From Mycobacterium sp. IS-1742 (GTDB lineage: Bacteria > Actinomycetota > Actinomycetes > Mycobacteriales > Mycobacteriaceae), in the NCBI RefSeq assembly GCF_001500125.1, contig NZ_LQIV01000045.1, positions 1 through 64,000 on the forward strand: a stretch of DNA of 64,000 bases, given 5' to 3'. Under the pieces are notes generated by a model, which worked only from the letters and a program-made list of their open reading frames with translations, did no database searches and was not told the DNA's origin. Shown here piece by piece: positions 7,409-15,478 of the stretch (positions are counted from its first letter, which is position 1; every line of letters begins with the position of its first letter). Made by a program: the position numbers and the translations under genes.

Positions 7409-9060
7409 CGGGAATGCCCGTTGTCCGGGAAGATCCCCGGCGGAGTGCCGCGGCCGTCCCAGTTGAGCAGGTTCACCCGTGACGGCCGGTCCGCGTTGGC
7501 GGCCATACCGTCGCTGGTCTGCCGGTGCTGCAGCGCGTGGAACGTCTCGACGGCCACCGCCACCGGGCCACCGCTGGCCTCGCCGAACGGACCCGACTCG
7601 TACATGCCGGGCCCGCCCTCGAACGACAGCGAACACCCGGGCTCCTCGGCGCCCGGGATCCCACCGGCCGCGTAGGCCGTCGGAATCACGTAGCGTTCCT
7701 CGTATTTCGCGAGGGCGAGCAATCGGTACATGTCGTAGATCTGTTCCTCGGTCAGACCGACCGACTCCGGGATGTGTGGCTGGGTCTCGCGTCCGAGGTT
7801 GATGTCGCGCATGTAGGAGCGCATCGCCGCGAGACGGCGCAGCACGTCCTCGACGACGGCGGTGTCCCCGGCGGTGAACAGGCCGGCGAGGTACTCGATC
7901 GGGATGCGCAACGCCTCCAGCGCGCCGAACAGATTCCCCAGTTCCTCACCGTCGTGACCGTCGCGGGCGACCGCGTCGACGATCGGCGACAGCGGCGGGA
8001 TGTACCAGACCATCGGCATGGTGCGGTATTCCGGGTGCAACGGCAGCGCCACCCGGTAGGTGTGGATGAGCGCGTAGATCGGGGACCGCTGCGCGGCGTC
8101 GATCCATTCGTCGGAGATCCCCTCGGCGCGCGCCCCGGCGACGACCTCCGGATCGTGCGGGTCGAGCAGCACCCCCTTCTGCGCCTCGTAGAGGTCGGTG
8201 TCGTTCTCCACCGAGGCCGCCGCCAGCACCCGGTCGACGTCGTAGAGCACCAGTCCCAGATAGCGCAACCGGCCGACGCAGGTCTCCGAACACACTGTGG
8301 GCAAACCGACTTCGATGCGCGGGTAGCACAACGTGCACTTCTCGGCCTTGCCGGTCTTGTGGTTGAAGTACATCTTCTTGTAGGGGCAGCCGGACACGCA
8401 CATCCGCCATCCGCGGCACCGGTCCTGGTCGACGAGGACGATGCCGTCCTCGCTGCGTTTGTAGAGGGCGCCCGACGGGCACGACGCCATGCACGACGGG
8501 TTGAGGCAGTGTTCGCAGATGCGCGGCAGGAAGAACATGAAGGTCTGCTCGAATTCGAGCCGGACCTGTTCGCTGACCTTCGCGAGGACCGGATCGCCGG
8601 GCACGATCTCGGGGGAGCCGCCGAGGTCGTCGTCCCAGTTCGCCGACCACGAGATCTTCATCGGTTCACCGCTGATCAGGCTGCGCGGCGGCGCCACCGG
8701 CATCTGCTCGCCCAGCGGCGCGGACGTCAGGTTCTCGTAGTCGTAGGTCCAGGGTTCGTAGTAGTCCTCGATGCTGGGCATCTTCGGGTTGGCGAAGATC
8801 CGAAGCAGCTTGCTCAGCCGGCCGCCGTCACGCAGCCGCAGCCGGCCTCTGCGATCGCGGACCCAGCCGCCGCGCCACCGCTCCTGGTCCTCGTAGGTCC
8901 GCGGATAACCCTGTCCCGGTCGGGTTTCCACGTTGTTGAACCACACGTACTCGGTTCCGGGCCGGTTGGTCCAGGCCTGTTTGCAGGTGACCGAGCAGGT
9001 ATGACACCCGATGCACTTGTCGAGGTTCATCACCATCGCCATCTGGGCCATGACCTTCAT
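7405..9060 (-). CDS. narH: Respiratory nitrate reductase beta subunit NarH
   Basis: A 551-residue iron-sulfur subunit that relays electrons from NarI haem to NarG. Four cysteine groups are seen: CIGCHTCSVTCK near residues 16-27, CEHCLNPSCMASCP, CRGWRMCVSGCPYKK (the Trp replacing a Cys is the normal signature of the 3Fe-4S site), and CTLCYP with CSETC. The ATG at 9060 shares its A with the narG stop (TGATG). The MKVMAQMAMVMNLDKC start matches NarH N-termini. The frame stays open far into narG without meaning. Confidence 0.96.
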   Translation of the reverse strand: MKVMAQMAMVMNLDKCIGCHTCSVTCKQAWTNRPGTEYVWFNNVETRPGQGYPRTYEDQERWRGGWVRDRRGRLRLRDGGRLSKLLRIFANPKMPSIEDYYEPWTYDYENLTSAPLGEQMPVAPPRSLISGEPMKISWSANWDDDLGGSPEIVPGDPVLAKVSEQVRLEFEQTFMFFLPRICEHCLNPSCMASCPSGALYKRSEDGIVLVDQDRCRGWRMCVSGCPYKKMYFNHKTGKAEKCTLCYPRIEVGLPTVCSETCVGRLRYLGLVLYDVDRVLAAASVENDTDLYEAQKGVLLDPHDPEVVAGARAEGISDEWIDAAQRSPIYALIHTYRVALPLHPEYRTMPMVWYIPPLSPIVDAVARDGHDGEELGNLFGALEALRIPIEYLAGLFTAGDTAVVEDVLRRLAAMRSYMRDINLGRETQPHIPESVGLTEEQIYDMYRLLALAKYEERYVIPTAYAAGGIPGAEEPGCSLSFEGGPGMYESGPFGEASGGPVAVAVETFHALQHRQTSDGMAANADRPSRVNLLNWDGRGTPPGIFPDNGHSR

Positions 9061-12000
9061 CAGTAGGTCACCTCCTGGGAACGGCGCCGCACCACGGTCA
9101 CCTCGTCGCGTTGATTGCCGGTGGGCCCGAGATAGTTGAACGCGAACGCGTTCTGCGCGTAGCCGCCGGCCAGGTGGCTCGGTTTGATGAGCAACCGGGT
9201 CAGGGAGTTGTGGATGCCGCCGCGCCGTCCCGTCGTCTCGGTCAACGGCACGTCGATGGTGCGCTCCTGCGCGTGATAGACGAACACGACACCCTCGGGC
9301 ATCCGGTGGCTGACGATCGCCCGGCACACCAGCACGCCGTTGCGGTTGACGGCCTCGACCCAGTCGTTGTCGCCGACATCGATCTTCGCCGCGTCGACGG
9401 GGCTCATCCACATCGTCGGGCCGCCCCGCGACAGCGACAGCATCAGCAGGTTGTCCTGGTACTCCGAGTGGATCGACCACTTCGAGTGTGGGGTCAGATA
9501 CCGCACGGTCAATCCGAGGCCGTCCCGGCGGTCGCCGACTGCCGGTTCGCCGAAGAGGCGGGCCATGTCCAGCGGGGGACGGTAGACGGGCAGTTGCTCG
9601 CCGAGTTCCTCGAGCCAGTCGTGGTCGAGGTAGAAGTGCATCCGCCCGGTCAGCGTGTGAAACGGTTTGAGCTGTTCGACGTTGACCGTGAACGGGGCGT
9701 ACCGCCTGCCGCCGGTCTCGCTGCCCGACCACTCCGGGCTGGTGATCACCGGTACCGGACGGGCCTGCGCGTCGGCGTAGGTGATGCGGCGCTCCTCGCT
9801 GCCCTCGGCCAGGTGCGCGAGGTGCCGGCCGGTCCGTCGCTCCAGTTCGCGGAAACCCTCGACGGCGAGCCGGCCGTTGGTGGTGCCCGAGAGCGCCAGG
9901 ATGGTGTCGGCCATGCGCTCGGCGGTGGTGATGGCCGGCCGCCCCGCTGCCGCACCGCTCTTCAGCACGCCGAATTTCGCGGCCAGTTCCCGCGTCTCCT
10001 GTTCGGGCCGGGTGGTGATGCCTTTCGTGGTGAGTCCCAAGCGCTCCACCAGTGGGCCGAGGCTGGCCCACTTGTCGGCGATCGCGGTGTAGTCGCGCTC
10101 GACCACCGCCAGCGGTCCCATGGTCTTGCCGGGGACCGGTTTCTGCCCGGTGACGCGCCAGTCGTTCTCGGTGCCCGCGGGATAGGCCAGAGCCCCCGGG
10201 GTGTCGTGCTGCAGGGCGCCGAGCACCACGTCGGTGCGGGTCCCCAGATGCGTCCTGGCCAGCGCGCTGAAGGCCCGGGCGATCGCGCCGAACGCGTCGT
10301 AGTCCGAGCGCGTCTCCCACGGGGGATCGATGGCGGCGGTGAACGCATGGACGTAGGGGTGCATGTCGGTGGTGTTGAGGTCCGCCTTCTCGTACCAGGT
10401 CGCGGCGGGGAGGACGACATCCGACAACAGCGTGGTCGAGGTCATCCGGAAGTCGATCGACATCAGCAGGTCGAGCTTGCCTTCGGGGATGTCGGCGCTC
10501 CACTCGACGTCGTTGGGCCGCAACGCCTCCGGGGTGGGCGTGGCCTGCAGGTTCGACGCGGTGCCCAGCAGGTGCCGCAGGAAGTACTCGTTGCCCTTGC
10601 TCGAGGACCCCAGCAGGTTGGCCCGCCACACGTTGAGCACCCGCGGCCAGTTCTTCGGGTCGTCGGGATCGGTGACGGCCAGTTTCAGAGCACCGGAGGA
10701 CAATTGCTCCGCCACGTAGTCAGGTATTCCGGACTTCTCGCGCCCGGCCGCCAGCGCCTCGTCGGCGACGTCGAGGCTGGACCGGTCGAACTGCGGATAG
10801 AACGGCATCCAGCCCATCGCCGCCGACGCCGCCAGCACGTCCATGGTGTGCTTGCCGGCGAACCGGCCACGGCCGGTCGGGCTGGCCAGCGCGTCGGCGC
10901 GGTATCCGTCGTAGCGCCACTGGTCGGCGTGCACGTACCAGTACGAGGTGCCCGGCATCTGCCGCGGCGGGCGCGACCAGTCGGTGCCCATCGCCATCGT
11001 CGCCCACCCGGTGACCGGCCGGCACTTCTCCTGCCCCACGTAGTGCGCCCAGCCGCCGCCGTTGCGTCCCATCGATCCGGTGAGCAGCAGCAGCGACAGC
11101 ACCGCGCGGTAGGTGGCGTCGCCGTGGAACCACTGACAGATCCCGGCGCCCATGATGATCATCGAGCGGCCGCCGGATTCCTCGGCGTTGCGGGCGAATT
11201 CACGCGCTATGCGGATCACCTGGCCGGCCGACACCCCGGTGATCGCCTCCTGCCAGGCCGGGGTGTACGGATGCTCGGGGTCGTCGTATCCGGCCGGCCA
11301 GTCGCCCGGCAGCCCGGGCCGCGCCACGCCGTACTGGGCCAGCATCAGGTCGAAGACGGTGCACACCAGGTGATCGCCCACCCTGCGCACCGGCACCCCG
11401 CGCCGCAGCGTTGCGCCGTGCCCGTCGACGGTGTCGAACCGTGGCAGGGTGACCGCGGCCGTGTCGCCGCCCTCCGCGGACACCGTCAGCGCCGGCGACA
11501 GCTCACCGAGGTCGAGGTTCCACTTGCCGACACCGTCGTCGCCGTACCGGAAACCGAGTGAACCCTGCGGGACGGCCACGTCGTCGGTGCGCCCGTCGAG
11601 CAGCACCGGTTTGAACGCCGCGTTCTCCACGCGGTGGCCCAGGTCCGCCGCGGTGAGCATCTTGCCCGGGACCAGCGCGCCGTCGCGGTCCTCGAGCTTC
11701 ACCAGGAACGGCAGGTCGGTGTACTGACGCACATAGTCGACGAAGAACGGAACCCGCTGCCGGACGAAGAACTCGGAGAGGACGACATGGCCCATCGCCA
11801 TCGCCAGCGCGCCGTCGGTGCCTGCCGCACAGGGCATCCATTCGTCGGCGAACTTGGTGTTGTCCGCGTAATCGGGGCTCACCGTGACGACCTTGGTGCC
11901 GCGGTACCGCACCTCGGCCATCCAGTGGGCGTCGGGGGTGCGGGTGACCGGGACGTTGGATCCCCACATCACCAGATACGACGCATCCCACCAGTCACCG

Positions 12001-12752
12001 GATTCGGGGACATCGGTCTGGTCGCCGAACACCTGCGGCGAGGCCACCGGCAGGTCGGCGTACCAGTCGTAGAACGAGGTCATCGCGCCGCCGATCAACT
12101 CGACGAACCGCGACCCGGCCGCGTGGCTCACCATCGACATCGCCGGGATCGGTGAGAATCCGGCGACCCGGTCCGGGCCGTACGTCTTCACCGTGTGCAC
12201 ATGTGCGGCGGCGATCATCTCCGTCGCCTCGGCCCAGCTCACCCGGACCAAACCGCCCATGCCCCTTGCCTGTCGGTAGCGGCGGCGGCGTTCGGGGTCG
12301 GATTGGACGTCGGCCCAGGCGAGGACCGGATCGCCGAGGCGCTCCCTGGCCTCGCGGTACATCTGCACCAGCACACCGCGCGCATAGGGGTACCGAACCC
12401 GTGTCGGCGAATAGGTGTACCAGGAGAAGGCCGCGCCCCGAGGACATCCCCGCGGCTCGTATTCGGGACGGTCGGGGCCGACGGTCGGATAGTCGGTCTG
12501 CTGGGTCTCCCAGGTGATGATCCCGTCCTTGACGTAGATCTTCCACGAGCACGACCCGGTGCAGTTGACGCCGTGGGTGGAGCGGACGACCTTGTCGTGG
12601 CTCCACCGGTCGCGGTAGAAGACGTCGCCTTCTCGGCCGCCGCGGCGGGTGACGGTCCGCAGGTCGTCGGAGATCTCGCCGGGGGTGAAGAACCGGCCGC
12701 TGCGTTCGAGCAGTTCCTCGACCACACCGCCGGTGCGAGGTGCTTGGCTCAC
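9060..12752 (-). CDS. narG: Respiratory nitrate reductase alpha subunit NarG
   Basis: A 1230-residue molybdopterin oxidoreductase, the usual NarG length, reducing nitrate to nitrite on the cytoplasmic face. The N-terminal FS0 cluster motif HGVNCTGSCSW followed by RGCPRG is present, as are WGSNVPVTRTPDAHW, MWMSPVDAAKIDVGDNDWVE and the C-terminal GGYAQNAFAFNYLGP. No twin-arginine signal is seen, as normal for NarG. The start is GTG at 12752, overlapping the narK stop as GTGA; it places the N-terminus MSQAPRTGG about 35 residues before the FTPGE block. Confidence 0.96.
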   Translation of the reverse strand: MSQAPRTGGVVEELLERSGRFFTPGEISDDLRTVTRRGGREGDVFYRDRWSHDKVVRSTHGVNCTGSCSWKIYVKDGIITWETQQTDYPTVGPDRPEYEPRGCPRGAAFSWYTYSPTRVRYPYARGVLVQMYREARERLGDPVLAWADVQSDPERRRRYRQARGMGGLVRVSWAEATEMIAAAHVHTVKTYGPDRVAGFSPIPAMSMVSHAAGSRFVELIGGAMTSFYDWYADLPVASPQVFGDQTDVPESGDWWDASYLVMWGSNVPVTRTPDAHWMAEVRYRGTKVVTVSPDYADNTKFADEWMPCAAGTDGALAMAMGHVVLSEFFVRQRVPFFVDYVRQYTDLPFLVKLEDRDGALVPGKMLTAADLGHRVENAAFKPVLLDGRTDDVAVPQGSLGFRYGDDGVGKWNLDLGELSPALTVSAEGGDTAAVTLPRFDTVDGHGATLRRGVPVRRVGDHLVCTVFDLMLAQYGVARPGLPGDWPAGYDDPEHPYTPAWQEAITGVSAGQVIRIAREFARNAEESGGRSMIIMGAGICQWFHGDATYRAVLSLLLLTGSMGRNGGGWAHYVGQEKCRPVTGWATMAMGTDWSRPPRQMPGTSYWYVHADQWRYDGYRADALASPTGRGRFAGKHTMDVLAASAAMGWMPFYPQFDRSSLDVADEALAAGREKSGIPDYVAEQLSSGALKLAVTDPDDPKNWPRVLNVWRANLLGSSSKGNEYFLRHLLGTASNLQATPTPEALRPNDVEWSADIPEGKLDLLMSIDFRMTSTTLLSDVVLPAATWYEKADLNTTDMHPYVHAFTAAIDPPWETRSDYDAFGAIARAFSALARTHLGTRTDVVLGALQHDTPGALAYPAGTENDWRVTGQKPVPGKTMGPLAVVERDYTAIADKWASLGPLVERLGLTTKGITTRPEQETRELAAKFGVLKSGAAAGRPAITTAERMADTILALSGTTNGRLAVEGFRELERRTGRHLAHLAEGSEERRITYADAQARPVPVITSPEWSGSETGGRRYAPFTVNVEQLKPFHTLTGRMHFYLDHDWLEELGEQLPVYRPPLDMARLFGEPAVGDRRDGLGLTVRYLTPHSKWSIHSEYQDNLLMLSLSRGGPTMWMSPVDAAKIDVGDNDWVEAVNRNGVLVCRAIVSHRMPEGVVFVYHAQERTIDVPLTETTGRRGGIHNSLTRLLIKPSHLAGGYAQNAFAFNYLGPTGNQRDEVTVVRRRSQEVTY

Positions 12753-14005
12753 GTCGGCGTCCCCTTCGGTTGTGGTTCGCGGGCGTGCAGTCGCAGCGCG
12801 GTGTAGGTGAACGCGATCAGCGCGGTGGCCACGAGAAGCAGCAGCCCGACCGTGTAGTCGTTGTCGACCGCGTCGTAGGTTCCGCCCATCACCAGCGGTG
12901 GGAAGTAACCGCCGAGTCCGCCTGCGGCGGCGACGATCCCGGTGATGGAGCCCACCGACTGTGCGGGTGAGCGGCGCGCCACCCACGCGAACACCCCGCC
13001 GGTGCCGACGCCGAGGAACAGCGCGAGGCTGATGAACGTGGCCGCCGACCACAGGTCCGGCGGCGGCTGGAACACCGCGACGAACGCCAGCACCGCGGTG
13101 CCGGCGAACGACGCCAGCACGACGTACTTGGGTGGGATGCGGTCGGCCAGCGCACCGCCCACCGGCCTGGCCAGCACGGCGGCCAGGGCGAATCCGGCGG
13201 TGCGCGCGCCGGCGTCGACGGCGGAGAAGTCGTAGATGGTCTTGATGTAGGTGGGCAGGTAGTTGCTGAACGCGACGAACCCGCCGAAGACGACGGCGTA
13301 GAGGAACGACATCTCCCAGGTCACGCGAAGTCTGGCGGCCGCCTTGAGTTTCGGCAGGACCGCGTCGGTGTTGGGTGCGAAATGTGGTGAGTCGTGCATC
13401 GCGAGCAGGCAGATCACCGCGGTGACCGCGAGCGCGATCGCGACGATCAGGTGGGTGGTGAACAAGCCGAACCAGTTGACGAAACGCGGGGTGAAGAACG
13501 CCGACAGCGCGGTGCCGACCATGCCCATGCCGAACACCCCGGTGGCGAAGCCGCGGCGCGACGCCTCGTACCAGTGGTTGGCGAACGGGATCCCGACGGC
13601 GAATATGGTGCCGGCGATACCGAGGAAGAACCCGAACACCAGCAGCAGCGGGTACGAGCCGGCCGATCCGGCGAACCCGACGGCGAGCACCGGGACGATC
13701 GAGGCCAGCGAGATGGCGATGAACATCACCCGTCCGCCGAACCGGTCGGTGAGCGAGCCGACCACGATGCGGCCCAGCGATCCGACCAGGATGGGCGTGG
13801 CCACCAGCATCGACGCCTGGGTGCTGCTCAACGACAGGTCGCCTGCGTAGGTGGTCGACAGCGGGCCGATCATGTTCCACGCCCAGAAGTTGATCGCGGA
13901 AACCCATGTGGCGAGGGCGAGGTTCACCCCTCGGCGTGCGCCTGTGTCCGGCGTGACGGCCGTGTTCACACCACCCAGGGAACCACCCGACGATGGCGCT
14001 GACAT
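12749..14005 (-). CDS. narK: Nitrate/nitrite transporter of the NarK family (MFS)
   Basis: About 418 residues with twelve predicted membrane segments and the MFS loop RFGGR between helices 2 and 3. The family signature regions GIAGTIFAVGIPFANHWY and GVGTGGVFAWVARRSP resemble the nitrate signature motifs of NarK. It imports nitrate and/or exports nitrite for the reductase encoded immediately downstream (GTGA overlap with narG). The ATG at 14005 lacks a clear ribosome site; a GTG 12 codons later is an alternative. The 46 bp upstream are AT-rich for this genome (around 14006-14040), so the operon promoter probably lies there or inside the preceding nei gene. Confidence 0.93.
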   Translation of the reverse strand: MSAPSSGGSLGGVNTAVTPDTGARRGVNLALATWVSAINFWAWNMIGPLSTTYAGDLSLSSTQASMLVATPILVGSLGRIVVGSLTDRFGGRVMFIAISLASIVPVLAVGFAGSAGSYPLLLVFGFFLGIAGTIFAVGIPFANHWYEASRRGFATGVFGMGMVGTALSAFFTPRFVNWFGLFTTHLIVAIALAVTAVICLLAMHDSPHFAPNTDAVLPKLKAAARLRVTWEMSFLYAVVFGGFVAFSNYLPTYIKTIYDFSAVDAGARTAGFALAAVLARPVGGALADRIPPKYVVLASFAGTAVLAFVAVFQPPPDLWSAATFISLALFLGVGTGGVFAWVARRSPAQSVGSITGIVAAAGGLGGYFPPLVMGGTYDAVDNDYTVGLLLLVATALIAFTYTALRLHAREPQPKGTPT

Positions 14006-14051
14006 GGAATTGCGGAAAACTTCTGCATTAAAACAATCAGTGCGCGAACGG

Positions 14052-14825
14052 TCAGCGCTGGCAGTGCGGGCACCAGTACGACACCCGGTCGCCGCCGCCG
14101 TCCCGCCGGATCGGGGTGCCGCAGCGACGGCACGGTTTACCGGCCCGGCCGTACACCCACACGTCACGGCCGGGCCGGGTGTCGCCGGTGGTGGTACGGT
14201 TCCAGCGGGACCTGTTCAGCCACAACATATCCCGAGCGCGCTGCACCATCCGCAACGGGTCCTTGAGTGCGCTCACCGGCGCGGTGGGCAGATGTCCGGC
14301 GACGAAGCACAGCTCGTTGGCGTACACGTTGCCCACACCGGCCATCACCCGCTGGTCCAGCAGCGCCTCGGACAGGCGGCGGTCCGGGTCTGCGCTCAGG
14401 TTCTGCGCCGCGATGCGGGGCTCCCAGTCGTCTCCGAGAAGGTCGGGCCCGAGGTGGGCGACGGCGTCCATGTCGTGTTCCCGTTCGAGGATCTCCAGCA
14501 CGCCGAGATCGATGCCGGCGGCCTGCACCGCCTGCTCACCCTCGCCGGCCTCGAGGATGATGCGGATGCGGTGACCCGCCCGGCTCGGACGCGACGCCGG
14601 GACGACCTTCCAACTGCCCTCCATCTTCAGGTGCGAGTGGATGCTGGCCGGGCCGACCCGGATGAACAGGTGTTTGCCGCGGCTGAGCACCTCGTTGACG
14701 ACGTGGCCGGTGAGATCGACGGTGGCGTACCGCGGGACGCGGACGTCGCAACGGGTCAGCGTCTTGCCCTCGAGGCCTTCGCGCAGCGCGGTGGCGGTGC
14801 GGTAGACGGTGTCGCCTTCAGGCAT
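14052..14825 (-). CDS. nei2: Formamidopyrimidine-DNA glycosylase/endonuclease VIII (Nei2 type)
   Basis: A 257-residue base-excision repair glycosylase/AP lyase. After Met removal the protein begins PEGDTVYR, giving the catalytic Pro1/Glu2 pair. The helix-two-turn-helix region reads LLDQRVMAGVGNVYANEL, and a C-terminal zinc finger is seen (CRRCGTPI and WCPHC). It closely matches M. tuberculosis Nei2 (Rv3297) as I remember it, which is also beside lhr. Five extra upstream codons (MVQWA) are dismissed because they would bury the catalytic proline. It is divergent from the DUF1269-like gene. Confidence 0.95.
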   Translation of the reverse strand: MPEGDTVYRTATALREGLEGKTLTRCDVRVPRYATVDLTGHVVNEVLSRGKHLFIRVGPASIHSHLKMEGSWKVVPASRPSRAGHRIRIILEAGEGEQAVQAAGIDLGVLEILEREHDMDAVAHLGPDLLGDDWEPRIAAQNLSADPDRRLSEALLDQRVMAGVGNVYANELCFVAGHLPTAPVSALKDPLRMVQRARDMLWLNRSRWNRTTTGDTRPGRDVWVYGRAGKPCRRCGTPIRRDGGGDRVSYWCPHCQR

Positions 14826-14841
14826 AGCCCATTGAACCAAT

Positions 14842-14878
14842 CGGGACGAAAGACCCCGGGATGAGGGCTTTCGGACCT
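14842..14878 (+). promoter_or_regulatory. Two DosR (DevR)-like binding boxes
   Basis: The DosR 15-mer consensus is GGGACTTTNGGCCCT. At 14864-14878 the plus strand reads AGGGCTTTCGGACCT, 12 of 15 matching with C taken at N. At 14842-14856 the minus strand reads GGGTCTTTCGTCCCG, also 12 of 15. Two neighbouring boxes 30-70 bp before the start codon is the usual layout of DosR-regulated promoters. They precede the DUF1269-like gene at 14908 and also lie just upstream of nei2. Confidence 0.5.
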
Positions 14879-14907
14879 ATCCGCGGTGGCGGAGGCACGT
14901 CAGGCTC

Positions 14908-15459
14908 ATGCACATGCGTATCGACGAAATCACCGACGGCACCCACTCGGTCGTCCTCGTCGCCGGGTACTCCGAACCCGAGCAGGCCCATGAAGACTTC
15001 ACCGAACTCAACCGCCGGATCAAGAGCAAGGGCGTCGAGATCCGGGCGGCGGTGCTGCTGACCGAAGGTGCCGACGGGGAAGCGGTGGTGACCCACGCGG
15101 TGAATCACCACGGACGCGTCGCGGCCGGATGGGGAGCGGGTCTCGGGGCCCTCATCGGGTTGTTCGCCCCACCCATCCTGGCCTCGGTCGTGGTGGGCGC
15201 CGCGGCGGCGGCGATCGTCGCCTCGTTCGCCGACCACGAGGTCGACACGGGCCTCCGTCACGAGATCGGGCATGCGCTCGCGCACGGCACCGCGGTCATC
15301 CTGGTGCTCTCCTCGCCCGACGCGCTGTTCCACGTCGAGCAGGCGGTGCACCACGCCGGGCGACTCAGCGTGGTACCGATGGACGAGGTCACCATCAACA
15401 CCCTCGATCAGGCCGCGGCGGAGGTCAGCGCCGCTGTCGCCGCCACTCCGCCCGACTGA
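14908..15459 (+). CDS. DUF1269-like membrane protein
   Basis: A 183-residue protein with a soluble N-terminal ferredoxin-like part (residues 1-70), a Gly/Ala-rich hydrophobic stretch (about 75-108, containing GAGLGALIGLFAPP) and a C-terminal part ending in VDEVTINTLDQAAAEV-like sequence. This architecture is that of DUF1269 proteins, whose function is not established. Two ATG codons (14908 and 14914) are both usable; GGAGG at 14889-14893 serves either. Two DosR-like boxes upstream suggest hypoxia or nitric oxide induction, which is inference. Convergent with lhr, 19 bp between stops. Confidence 0.72.
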   Translation: MHMRIDEITDGTHSVVLVAGYSEPEQAHEDFTELNRRIKSKGVEIRAAVLLTEGADGEAVVTHAVNHHGRVAAGWGAGLGALIGLFAPPILASVVVGAAAAAIVASFADHEVDTGLRHEIGHALAHGTAVILVLSSPDALFHVEQAVHHAGRLSVVPMDEVTINTLDQAAAEVSAAVAATPPD

Positions 15460-15478
15460 CCGCATCCGCAGAAGCCCG

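Noticed and set aside
9060..13907. Very long minus-strand frame of over 1600 codons joining narK and narG regions
   Set aside because: The part before the GTG at 12752 lies out of frame over narK and has Arg-rich nonsense composition; narG starts at 12752.
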